Source of the DNA: Deroplatys truncata | Lineage: Eukaryota > Arthropoda > Insecta > Mantodea > Mantidae | Reading direction: 5' to 3' | Length of the DNA stretch: 64,000 bases | Assembly (NCBI GenBank): GCA_030765065.1 | Contig: CM060990.1 | Coordinates: 281,445,341-281,509,340 of the forward strand | Part shown: in pieces, positions 48,991 through 57,918 of the stretch | How the letters are laid out: each line of letters begins with the position of its first letter | Numbering within the stretch: the stretch's first letter is position 1 | Notes under the pieces: generated by a model | What the model was told of the DNA's origin: nothing | The model's database searches: none | Seen by the model: only the letters and a program-made list of their open reading frames with translations | Position numbers and translations under genes: made by a program

Positions 48991-49084
48991 ATGTGAAATT
49001 TCGATCTGCGCGCGTGCGCGCTCACGTCCCCCCAGTTGTTTGCTAAACCGGAATATATGCCTTAATTGCAAGAAGAACCCCGTT

Positions 49085-49330
49085 CTCATATATATATGAG
49101 AAAAAAAAGACGTATGGTCTAAATAATATTCGAGTTATGTGTACGGTTACCGCGTTTGCTAAAAAAAACTAATGTATGGCTCTGAAATGCATCAAGAACC
49201 GCACTAATAATTTTCGAGATCCCACAGCTAAAAACTTGGAATCTTTCATCAAGAAGGCAATGGACTATAAAATAAGAAAACCATGCGAGGCTAATATAAT
49301 ATTCGAGTTAGGTGTATGAATGTTAGACTG
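49085..49330 (+). repeat. Left terminal inverted repeat region of Polinton 2
   Basis: 49131-49182 is identical to the reverse complement of 63949-64000. Phrases of the type AATAATATTCGAGTTATGTG and TGTACGGTTA recur (about 49121-49148 and 49286-49310), as they do at the right end. A perfect 16-base palindrome CTCATATATATATGAG lies at 49085-49100. Confidence 0.85.
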
Positions 49331-49496
49331 TATGAGTATGTTACAGAAGACTGTGTATGTGAGAAACAGCCCACGTGCGTAACGGTATAAACTAGGTCAG
49401 TGCAAGAACGAGCATGTTCAATCCCCACCACCACCCTATCCATTAAATGTGAAACGAGAATGGATCGGCGTTCACAGTCGACTGTGAACCAGCACG

Positions 49497-50125
49497 ATGA
49501 GTAGTGAAAATATCAGAATCGCGAGCGATAGTGACAATTGTTGCTGGGTGAACCTCGAGGAGTACGAGCAAATGAAGCAGCACTGTCTCGATAAGCATGA
49601 GGAAATATGTGATGGCCATACGCATACCATCATCTGTAAGGAACCATCACAGCATCAACAAATGTCGTCATTCTTCCGTTGTGGAGAGTGCTGCGACGTG
49701 TATCTCAAAGCAAAGGGGTAAGTAAATAAAGAACATGTCATAGAATAGATGTAGTAGGGGGAGAAAAAAGTTAGCTAGCAAAAACTTGTGCCTTTGTTTT
49801 TACAGAACGCCCGAAGGAGAAGATGTGCCACCGCATCGCGACGTGGATCGGTCGGTGTCGACATCCGAACCCGTGGAGGAGAAAGAAGAAGAAAGGTAAG
49901 CAGAATCATTGTGAATAAAAAGAAAGAGTTTTTTTATTAATGACTCGTGTGTTAAAACAGAGATGTTGTGTATATGTCTACAGGTCCGAAAAAAAGCCTG
50001 ACAAGAAGAGGAACAAGGCAAAAGTCGTAAACAAGAAGAAGATGTTGGAAGCCTCTCGAGAGAACGTTATAGTGCTCATCTTTGACCCCATTCCAGAAAA
50101 GTCAGAGAAAGATGAATCCAAATAG
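49497..50125 (+). CDS. Polinton 2 small cysteine/lysine-rich protein, three exons
   Basis: I do not recognise the protein. ATG 49497 opens exon 1 (to 49717), followed by GTAAGT. Exon 2 runs 49806-49895 after TTTTTACAG and ends before GTAAGC. Exon 3 runs 49984-50125 after TGTCTACAG. The three exons join in frame to 150 residues, whereas unspliced reading stops at once, which supports both introns. The N-terminal part has paired cysteines and histidines (DNCCW, HCLDKHEEICDGH, FRCGECCDVYL) that could bind zinc; the middle is acidic and the end lysine-rich (EKKPDKKRNKAK). It is the first gene inside the left terminal repeat and overlaps the next ORF by a few codons. Confidence 0.65.
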
Positions 50126-50594
50126 CGTGTTTATGCTCGATGACATCTCCATCAGCTCCAAGCATCGTGTGAATATAGGACTGCATTACGAACTCTCATC
50201 CCTCTTCATCAAAGCAGTTGACGAAACTTTTGTATACATAACAAAAGAGGACTGGCAGATAATAGTTCGAAATATAGCTGTGATTGAAACGTATGTGAAA
50301 GACGGTAAGCTTCCTCGTTTATCGTACAGTGAGAATATAATCTATGCATATAACGTAACAGTGCATATGAATAAAGTTAAAGAAATAGCATTTGTGAATA
50401 CGTGTCTAAACGAAAATGTCATAAACCTGGACATTGTTGCAATAGCAAGACTGAAGAGACTAATTCCATACATTGAAATATATTTATTTCAATTGCATGA
50501 CGTTCATAAATCAATGTGTTCATACGATGTTAGAGGTAGGAGTGTCAGAAAAAAGTTAAAGGAGATGTATGCTAAAATCAATAAAAAAATATAA
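50112..50594 (+). CDS. Polinton 2 unknown protein, 160 residues
   Basis: I cannot name the family. I chose ATG 50112 (MNPNSVFMLDDISISS) over the upstream in-frame ATG 50082, because the latter lies wholly inside the previous gene's last exon. The N-terminal half looks like a beta-rich fold (HRVNIGLHYELSSLFIKAVD, TFVYITKEDWQIIVRNIAVI) and the C-terminal half is helical and basic. There are no membrane segments. The frame is intact. It is convergent with the major capsid gene, whose reading ends 43 bases away. Confidence 0.65.
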   Translation: MNPNSVFMLDDISISSKHRVNIGLHYELSSLFIKAVDETFVYITKEDWQIIVRNIAVIETYVKDGKLPRLSYSENIIYAYNVTVHMNKVKEIAFVNTCLNENVINLDIVAIARLKRLIPYIEIYLFQLHDVHKSMCSYDVRGRSVRKKLKEMYAKINKKI

Positions 50595-50611
50595 AAATTT
50601 TATTCTTTATT
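50580..50611. promoter_or_regulatory. Convergent polyadenylation signals
   Basis: AATAAA at 50580-50585 on the plus strand overlaps the end of the 50112-50594 gene. AATAAA on the minus strand at 50606-50611 and 50599-50604 lies 27-40 bases beyond the capsid gene end at 50638. The two transcripts would overlap at their 3' ends. Confidence 0.5.
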
Positions 50612-50637
50612 GATATAAAAAATACATTTTTCATTTC

Positions 50638-51843
50638 TTATATGATAGATTGAACAACATGAGTTAGGGGTTTATAAATGAACAATTTATCATGAATAAT
50701 CAAACAAAACAAAGATGTTTGTGCAGGAAAATTCGCCGATGCTTGAACTTCCAATCTGATGTTAACGGCTCCACTCACGGTCTCCTCCGGTTGATGAGAA
50801 CAGCCTATGACGAATAGTGGTGCATATTATAGAAAATCGCCTCTCTTCAAAAGAGGGTAATTTTCTTTTCCATAATAAGAGTATTGAAATTTTGAATACT
50901 GATCATACAGAGATGCAAACTTTGAATTTGCAAAATCCAAATTCATGTCATGATACGGATAACATTCGCTGTTGAGATAAAGCTTCAGATTGGTGATATT
51001 GCAGTGATCAAAGATAGAGCTATCTTTAGCAAGGTGGTTCAGTCTGTCGGTCTGTGCACCCACTATGACAAAACGCGGTTTCTCAAGCTTCGATATCGTT
51101 GCAACGTTCCACGTGAACGCTTTAGTCTGCGGTACTGCAGGTTGAGTGTGAAGGTCCAGGGTTCGAAAAGCAACGTGCAGTGGGCGATCTGACTGGACGG
51201 GTTTAAGTTTCTCCACCCTCTCGGCATCGGAGAGTCTAAGTACGGGCATCCTCCATTCGATGCGGTTTAGTTTAAGGATAGTCACATCGGTGCCCATCAC
51301 ACAATTGTTAGAATTTTTAGATCTAATGAGAACGAGTTCAAACTTGCTATTAAGTATCAGCTCCTTGTGATTGTCTGCGAAACTCAGAAGCATCGAAAGA
51401 GGAACGATAGCGTTGAATACACCATTTGATGCGTTCACGAGATCTACAGCTTCTCCGGGATACGTCCAGCCGGCGTTCTGCAGGCGATTGGAGTCCAAAG
51501 TGTTGAGAGCCGCATAGTTGCGCATAGTGGTAGAAATTCCAGGATTTCTCGTTCTATCTATGGTAGTACCATTCATATCTAAGCGAACTTCATCGAACAG
51601 AAACGCCATGGCATTGTTGGTCAGTGTTGCAGATGAAGCTTCGCCAGTAGGTTTTGTCACAGATCCCTCTATGTAGATGTAACAACTGCTAGGAAGCGTG
51701 TACAAATCCTCGGCTTGGCATGGTATTCTAATTTCATTATTCACATCTAGAGCAGACGTATTGTAAGGTAGGAAGACATGTTCCTCCTCCTTACTAATCT
51801 TATCGTCAAACGTCGGAACTCCAGTGACATCTAAAACATCCAT
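50638..51843 (-). pseudogene. Polinton 2 major capsid protein (double jelly-roll), one internal stop
   Basis: From ATG 51843 the minus-strand frame reads 338 residues, meets TAA at 50827-50829, and then continues in the same frame for 62 more codons to TAA at 50638. The first part has blocks typical of arthropod Polinton double jelly-roll proteins: NNEIRIPCQAEDLYTLPSS, FDEVRLDMNGTTIDRTRNPG, FELVLIRSKN, then EKPRFVIVGAQ and DQYSKFQYSYYGKENYPLL. The part after the stop contains NIRLEVQASANFPAQTSLF, the expected last strands. So the gene is complete apart from one nonsense codon near its end. The protein would form the icosahedral shell. The neighbour upstream is the minor capsid gene, same strand. 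Confidence 0.85.
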
Positions 51844-51963
51844 TACAGAACCTTGAATCCCAGACGCTCGAGGAACTCTCGGTTGGATGGTGTTAGCAGT
51901 TTGCGTGTCGAGGACTGAGTAGGTATCAATCTCGAGAAAAGCTTTTTATTATGGTAATGCCTT

Positions 51964-52669
51964 TTAAAATTTATTCCCATTCCGTCTTATGTGCAGTCTC
52001 ACTGTTATAGTTTCGTTTCTGAAGTCGAGCGTATCCCCGTTCTGGTCTACCACGCGAATGCTGAGATGATCAATGAGATTCGTGTCGATGATGGGTAGAT
52101 ATATAGGACTGGGCGGTTCCTGCGAGATGTGGTAGCCCGGAGGAACCGACGGGAAAAACTCGTAGAGAGAATGCCCGCTTTTACCGTTGATGAAGGATCC
52201 AGTGGCAAGGCTGCACTGACGCGTATGATGCTGACCATAAAGATGTTCACCAGTTCGTCAGACTCGGTCAGTACACCCGGTTCCACCGTGCGCTTGCCGG
52301 TGAAACCGAGAAGAGAGCCCACCGATCTCTCTCGAGCGAAATCGATAACGTAGGGGCACCGAACCTCAGCCTTCATAGTCTTATTATTGGGACGGAGAAA
52401 AAGTCATCGCCGGCTTTGAGTCTATCCTTGAGGAAGGTGTTTATATCTTCTATTTCATAAGTTCCAGGTGGAATTTCGACGGTTTCAAGTTTTCCATCCC
52501 GCACGTAATGGAAAAGGTTATTGCTAGGATCAACATTTGGTATCGAGTAAAATGTCTAGAAATTCAGTAGAGCAATCTCGTAAACTCCATCTGGATCCAG
52601 ATGGAGTGGCGGATTCAAATGGATAGAGAAACTAGAATCAGATCCGCTCACAGTGATAGTGTAACTCAT
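51964..52669 (-). pseudogene. Polinton 2 minor capsid-like protein, one stop and two frameshifts
   Basis: The minus-strand reading starts at ATG 52669 (MSYTITVSGSDSSFSIHLNP). It meets TAG after EIALLNF (about 52558), continues in frame through VEIPPGTYEIEDINTFLKD, changes frame just before the segment MKAEVRCPYVIDFARERSVG (near 52387), and changes again near 52214, after which it reads SLYEFFPSVPPGYHISQEPP and ends TITVRLHIRRNGNKF at 51964. The order matches the protein usually found beside the capsid gene in arthropod Polintons, which I take to be the penton-type minor capsid protein. Each lesion is a single-base event. Confidence 0.75.
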
Positions 52670-52701
52670 TTTGACCATTCGAACATCCTGTCGAAAGTGT
52701 T

Positions 52702-53035
52702 TTATAACAGAAACTGCAAGCACAGATGACCACAAATGAGAGAATCGAAATTCTGATACCTGTGTCTGTTATGCATGATCTTAACACCGTCGAGATAGGA
52801 TTCGATCTCCCTTGGAGGTTTCAGATTGCCGAAACTGTCAAAATAAAAGGCTAAATTTCCATCCTTGCGTATAGCAACCCAATGGGTACCGGGATTCTGC
52901 GAGTTGTCCAAATTGACGACGATCCTCTCTGCACGTCTAGGTCTTAGAGGCAGTTTATCTAGCATGTATACGCCTCTAAAATTAGGAATGCGTAGACGTT
53001 CAGCATAAGTTTCAATCTCCGCACCACTTAAGGCT
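52702..53035 (-). CDS. Polinton 2 adenovirus-type cysteine protease
   Basis: The catalytic set is visible: GTHWVAI (His), YFDSFG (Asp) and ICGHLCL (Cys), at residues 28, 43 and 78 of the frame starting at 52965. The reading is open further upstream (SGAEIETYAERLRIPNFRGVY) to about 53035, overlapping the end of the phospholipase-like gene, but no ATG lies in that part. Relatives have this upstream segment, so either the start codon is mutated or translation begins in an unusual way. The family cleaves capsid precursors during particle maturation. It is short (~110 residues), as usual for Polinton proteases. Confidence 0.8.
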
Positions 53036-53696
53036 TTTTCCGGGATAAGTACAGACCTCGCCCCGAATTTTTTGGACGTAGATACAAGCCCCTTCCCTTC
53101 CTGCGTCGTCCACCTCCCTTCTTAAGACCTCTGCCCTTGCCCGTGGCTAATGCTTCCATGTGCTGATTGTGACGAACCAGCTCGTTCAATTGCTTCTCCG
53201 CAGCACGTTTCTTATTCACCGAGGTAGCGATCTGTGCGGCTCCCCCTGCCAAGCTACCTGCAGCACCCAATGCTGCCAAAAGCGGTAGCAAAGCTAAGAT
53301 CCCACCTCTAGCGGGTGGCGGTAGTATTCTCTTCCGACGTTTGCGCAATCCGGCACCCATGGCCAGCTTTCCCTTCATGATTGCGGTCACAAGTCTAGCG
53401 GCAAGCTTCTCGCCAAAAGTAGCGTCGGCAGACTGCACCCGATTCCAGGATTTTTCCACAAGAACCTTATCAGCCAAATGCCTCGGAACAGTATCCTGAT
53501 GTGTGGCGTAGGCGATATCGTGTTCTTGACACGCAGCGTCCAATTCGTTTATAGGAGGATCCCCTCGCTGCAATCGCTTATGCGGCTTAGTTCCGGGACC
53601 GCAGTACCTGTAGCCGGGCAAATGAGCCTCAAACGGTAGAGAATTAATCAAAGAATTAAGTACTCCGGTACCCTTCCGAGCGCGTCCAGAGCTCAT
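53028..53696 (-). CDS. Polinton 2 virion protein with phospholipase A2-like domain
   Basis: The frame of 222 residues is intact from ATG 53696. Residues 27-63 contain PGYRYCGPGTK (calcium-loop-like) and ELDAACQEHDIAYA with the catalytic His-Asp pair at 59-60, the pattern of parvovirus-type capsid phospholipase A2 domains. Residues 131-160 are hydrophobic and alanine/glycine-rich (LLPLLAALGAAGSLAGGAA), suited to insert in a membrane. The C-terminus is very basic and ends with two GRGLYL repeats (201-206 and 212-217), reminiscent of small DNA-condensing core peptides. I infer a membrane-breaching minor virion protein. The end overlaps the protease reading in another frame. Confidence 0.85.
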   Translation of the reverse strand: MSSGRARKGTGVLNSLINSLPFEAHLPGYRYCGPGTKPHKRLQRGDPPINELDAACQEHDIAYATHQDTVPRHLADKVLVEKSWNRVQSADATFGEKLAARLVTAIMKGKLAMGAGLRKRRKRILPPPARGGILALLPLLAALGAAGSLAGGAAQIATSVNKKRAAEKQLNELVRHNQHMEALATGKGRGLKKGGGRRRKGRGLYLRPKNSGRGLYLSRKKP

Positions 53697-53750
53697 GATA
53701 CACTATGAAAATAAAAAGCGAAAGATATAACTTATAATCTTAGTCGCACG

Positions 53751-54455
53751 ATGGAAGTGGTGAAGCAAAAGTGCACGTTACCCATACAAGTTTTAGACTT
53801 CGACAATGATATTCGCGAGGGTAGGCACGGCTCTCTCTTCCCGAGCAACGTCAGAGCGCTCATTCTGGGTAGCTCGAAAGCGGGGAAGACGAATATCTTA
53901 CTCAACCTGCTAATACACGAGAACGGGCTAAGGTTCGAGAATCTTTACATTTACTCGAAATCACTGCATCAACCGAAACATCAGTACCTGCTCAAAGTGC
54001 TGAAAACCATACCCGATATAGGAGTGTACACGTTCGAGGACGGAGAAAAAGTACTGGAAACCTCAGAAGCCAGAGAAAATTCCATATTCGTATTCGATGA
54101 CGTCATCAACGAGAAACAGGGTAAAATAGCTTCGTATTACAGCATGGGCAGACACCGTAACGTCGATGCTGTATATCTAGCACAATCTTATGCAAAGGTA
54201 CCCAATTATCTAATTAGAGACAATGCAAATATGATCGTGCTATTCCGACAAGATAATCTCAACTTAAAGCACATATACGACGATTACGTAAATACTGACA
54301 TGTCTTTTACGGAATTCAGAGTGTTGTGTAAGCAAGTATGGGAGAGTAATGACAGATCGAACTCGAGACCCTTTGTTGTCATGGTACCTGAATTTCCGCT
54401 GAATGAGGGACGATACAGAAACGGTTTCGATGTATTTAGCAGAGTGAATAAATAG
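53751..54455 (+). CDS. Polinton 2 DNA-packaging ATPase (A32/FtsK-like)
   Basis: The intact 234-residue frame starts at ATG 53751, 54 bases from the divergent phospholipase-like gene, so the two probably share a promoter region. Walker A is GSSKAGKT (residues 40-47) and Walker B is SIFVFDDV (111-118). A sensor-like segment YSMGRHRNVDAVYLAQSY follows. Length and motifs fit the packaging ATPases of Polintons and large DNA viruses, which drive genome entry into the capsid. All catalytic residues I can judge are present. Confidence 0.9.
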   Translation: MEVVKQKCTLPIQVLDFDNDIREGRHGSLFPSNVRALILGSSKAGKTNILLNLLIHENGLRFENLYIYSKSLHQPKHQYLLKVLKTIPDIGVYTFEDGEKVLETSEARENSIFVFDDVINEKQGKIASYYSMGRHRNVDAVYLAQSYAKVPNYLIRDNANMIVLFRQDNLNLKHIYDDYVNTDMSFTEFRVLCKQVWESNDRSNSRPFVVMVPEFPLNEGRYRNGFDVFSRVNK

Positions 54456-54476
54456 AGAGTATCGCTCATTACAGCT

Positions 54477-55533
54477 ATGAGTATCGACAGATTCGGATCG
54501 CGCAGGATCATCCCATCCAGGGGTGTGCTTAACCGTTATATTATAAATCGAGATGACACGGGAAACTATCAATTCAAGAAAAAGCGATTATGCAACATTC
54601 AGGATCCTGAAGAAGAATATGATGCAACGACTAAACACTATGGATACGCTTACGACTATCGTCGAGCATCGAATGCAGACGTTCACCGAAAAGACTTCAT
54701 ATCAGCGTATGGGCGAATTTGAAGCTATGCTTAGGCAGCACGTGCAAACATCGCTCGAAGGTCAACATCAGAGCCTAATGGAATACCTGAGTAAATATGC
54801 TTTCAAACGCGATGCAGAAAATAATGTCATTCTGGATACGATAAGAATGAAGGTACTATTGCCTCCAGTTGACGATCATGATGTTCCGAATAAAAAATAT
54901 ATTCTGGATTACATAAATGCACACACACCGCTTCCCGATTCGAACGGTAACGTTTCCTTTCGAAAGAAACGGATAAGGGAGATAGCCGATCCCGTGGACG
55001 ATAACGGTGCCGCAACTAAAAAATATGTTAGACATTTAGTTGTAAAGAAAAATGCCGAAACACAGACAGTTTTAAACCGAACTCTAGCTTCTATGCCTCA
55101 AGAAATTATTGCAGCAGTGGAAAAAAATCTTGATACCGTGGTAGCCTCAATTATGAAAAGTATTGCTAATCTTAATTCGCGAGTGAATCTAATAAATACT
55201 ATTTTAGGGAAAATGAGTGGACAGCTCATCATTACATTGCAAACGAAACCGTACAGAGGTAACTCACAGAGATACATGCTAACTTTGGGACTCGAATACT
55301 ACAGGTCCCTGGTTAGCGGAGAGGTGTTTGGCTGCAATATGATTTCATCATCGCATCCCAATACGAGAACAGATGCAATATTTGCAATAAATGATAAACG
55401 CGTTGAAAGTTATCCTGCACTCGTCATGATGGGCGATAAGTTGATCTTCACAGCTCCAGTTAATCGTGCTAAAGATGGACATATTCTAAGTATCGAATTA
55501 AAAATCTCCTATATATTGATGCCAGCATCTTAA
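54477..55533 (+). pseudogene. Polinton 2 fibre-like protein, one frameshift
   Basis: ATG 54477 begins MSIDRFGSRRIIPSRGVLN and reads in frame 1 to about 54645 (DATTKHY), where the reading moves to the frame that stays open to 55533. Three spaced copies of a D-x-x-x-D/A-x-x-K-x-Y motif occur: near 54604-54645 (DATTKHY), 54861-54902 (DVPNKKYI) and 54985-55029 (GAATKKYV). This motif is common in phage and viral tail-fibre shafts. The middle is helical and probably coiled coil, and the C-terminal ~110 residues (GLEYYRSLVSGEVFG onward) are beta-rich, like a knob. I infer a trimeric spike; this is not established. Upstream it follows the ATPase by 21 bases. Confidence 0.65.
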
Positions 55534-55551
55534 ATCTGCATTCAATTTACG

Positions 55552-56315
55552 ATGGATGTAGAAGGCATCAGACTCAAGCAGTCCATCGCTCGACACAGTA
55601 AAGCGATAAGGGAAAAGTTACGTTCCCTGAGGGGTCTCAGGTTCGAAACCCAACGCGTGATGTCGGAGGTTCTTCAGCCCGTCACCGTTCCTCTGAAGGA
55701 TATACTAAAGAATCAAGAAAAAAGCAAAACCCCTCTCTCTCACCCCGAAGAAGCAGAAGAAGAAGCCGATACCCTCGTGAATTATCTGAAGAAGGTTCGA
55801 ACAGCTAGCGCCAGCGATCTGGACGTTACCTTGGAGTACGGTATGAAGACAGGGATTATAAGATAGGAAATAAATTAATTACATTTGCAGATAACAGTGT
55901 TCAGATAGGAGATGAGACTTATGTGGCTAGCCCCGGGCTGTACGAACTATTGTTCAAGCGAGTACCTCAGACCTCATCGTATACGGGAGACGATCTGGAT
56001 ATTTATTCTCAGATTTTGAAACAAACTCTAGTTCACAGACAGGGCTACAGCAGGAGCGGTCGTCTGAGATCGAACAAGGGGTATAAATATAAGAATATCA
56101 TACGCAGGCTAATCGACACTACGACCGGTTCCGGTTTCGAATGGAAGCAGCAATTTCCGGGTAGGAAGTTGTACTACGTATACTGGTCCGATCCTAATAG
56201 TCTGATTAGCAGACTCAGATTGCTAATTGCATCGAGGGAGGCTGGCAATTTGAATCATACAACGGAAATTCAAGAGATCATCACAGAATTGAAAAACTCG
56301 AAAATAATAGCATGA
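55552..56315 (+). pseudogene. Polinton 2 conserved protein of unknown function, one frameshift
   Basis: The first frame (ATG 55552, MDVEGIRLKQSIARHSKAIR) has a basic helical N-terminus and an acidic stretch (HPEEAEEEADTLVNYLKKV) and stops at 55864. A second frame that is open through the same junction (near 55850) reads YKIGNKLITFADNSVQIGDE, then SPGLYELLFKRVPQTSSYTG, and ends at 56315. Arthropod and cnidarian Polintons carry one protein with both halves, so I read this as a single gene with a one-base indel. Function is unknown. It overlaps the integrase start by 4 bases (ATGA). Confidence 0.65.
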
Positions 56316-57229
56316 TTAGACGAAACATAGTTAGTGAATTACATTCCCCCGCCAGAAGGAAATTTCTACGTAGGAAAATAATTAGTAAAGGTCTTAATGA
56401 CTTATTACAAATAGACCTTATTGAAATGATACCATACGCAAAACAAAACAGAAACTATAAGTACATTCTTATTGCTGTTAATTTTTACTCAAAAATGGCT
56501 TATGCAAGACCTGTGAAGGACAAGACCGGAGTGAATGTTACAAAAGCAATGCGAGATATACTGGAGGATCTGAATACAACACCTAAGAATATTCAATCCG
56601 ATAACGGCAAGGAATTTTACAATAAGCATTTCAAGCAATTAATGACCAGGTATGGAATTAATCACTATAGTACATTCAGTGTCATTAAGGCTGCTGCTGT
56701 CGAGCGTTTAATAAGAACGCTTAAAACTATGATGCATAAGGAATTTTTGACTAAAGGTTTATATAAATGGCTGGATCTCTTGCCAAGAATCATTAACATC
56801 TACAATAATACTTACCATTCGACGATTCAGATGAAGCCTCGCGACGTCAGGAACAACGATCTCCTCCTCACGGTGTATCGTCGTGATGTTATGAGGTACG
56901 AAAAGATGAATGCCAGGAGGTTCAATGTTGGAGAACATGTTAGGATCTCTAGGCATAAGGGACTACTCGAGAAAGGTTACACACCTAATTGGAGCACTGA
57001 AATCTTTCGCATTGTCAGGGTAAGAAGCACAGTCCCACCCACCTATCATCTGGAAGATGGTGAGGGGAAGGTAATACAAGGTGGATTCTATGGTCATGAA
57101 TTATTAAGAACTAGTTACCCTGACACATATCTCGTAGAAAAAGTACTACGTCGACGTGGGAATAGGTTACTCGTCAAGTGGCTAGGCTTTCCAAAAAGTG
57201 AATGGATAGAAAGGAATGCTGTAGTGTAG
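56312..57229 (+). CDS. Polinton 2 integrase (rve family) with C-terminal chromodomain
   Basis: The intact frame of 305 residues begins at ATG 56312, overlapping the previous stop. The catalytic triad is D35 (QIDLIEM), D97 (QSDNGKEF) and E131 (AAAVERLIRT), with 33 residues between the last two by my count. The C-terminal module (NVGEHVRISRHKGLLEKGYT, WSTEIFRIVRV) is an SH3-like integrase tail, and the last ~33 residues (YLVEKVLRRRGNRLLVKWLG to WIERNAV) are a chromodomain, which would direct insertion to marked chromatin. The N-terminal zinc domain of retroviral integrases is not obvious. It is the last rightward gene; the polymerase comes in from the other side. Confidence 0.92.
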   Translation: MIRRNIVSELHSPARRKFLRRKIISKGLNDLLQIDLIEMIPYAKQNRNYKYILIAVNFYSKMAYARPVKDKTGVNVTKAMRDILEDLNTTPKNIQSDNGKEFYNKHFKQLMTRYGINHYSTFSVIKAAAVERLIRTLKTMMHKEFLTKGLYKWLDLLPRIINIYNNTYHSTIQMKPRDVRNNDLLLTVYRRDVMRYEKMNARRFNVGEHVRISRHKGLLEKGYTPNWSTEIFRIVRVRSTVPPTYHLEDGEGKVIQGGFYGHELLRTSYPDTYLVEKVLRRRGNRLLVKWLGFPKSEWIERNAVV

Positions 57230-57918
57230 AAGATGCAAAAAAACTAAGACAAACTGTAAAAAATGTTTTTAGGATTCAGGATGTGTGTTGTATAATTTTA
57301 TTTCTTAAGGAATAAAGCAACAGAATCCAAACGTAATTGAGTTTTTATTTATTATTAAAAAATAACCCTACTTATTCCCCATCAGCCCCAAAAAAGTATA
57401 AACATGTAAAAATGAGTACTTATTCAGGTGGACATGTGTTTGCATTTATAAAACAAGATTTGTGAACTTCAAAGTATAAAAAGAAAGTATGGTTTACATA
57501 TCATACATCATAAAAAAAACTTTAAGTATAAGAAATGCACATCAATCTCTCACATTAAATGGGGAGGTGCATTCATAAACAACACTTCTGGACTCAAAAA
57601 AGTATGGTTTACATAACATATAGCATAAACTTTAGAGAAAATATAAAACAAGTTTTGTGAACTTCACAGTATAAAAAATTCAATTACAAAGAAATCTCTC
57701 TCTAAAATGAGTACTGGACATGTGAACTCGAAAAAAAGTATGGTTTACCATATACTTTAAAGTCCCTCATTAAGCAGAATTACATTAAATGGCATACTTT
57801 CAATAAGGTAAAAAAACACATAGTCTCTCTCTCTCATTAAACAGAATTACATGAAATGGCATACTTTCAAATAAGGTAAAAAACACATAGTCTCTCTCTC
57901 TCGAATTACATTACAATG
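57230..57918. repeat. AT-rich spacer with tandem repeat between integrase and PolB
   Basis: A 67-base unit (CATTAAGCAGAATTACATTA to GTCTCTCTCTCT) occurs twice in tandem at 57768-57834 and 57835-57902. AAGTATGGTTTACATA-type phrases recur three times (about 57487, 57600, 57739). AATAAA for the integrase lies at 57310-57315. No gene. Confidence 0.75.
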
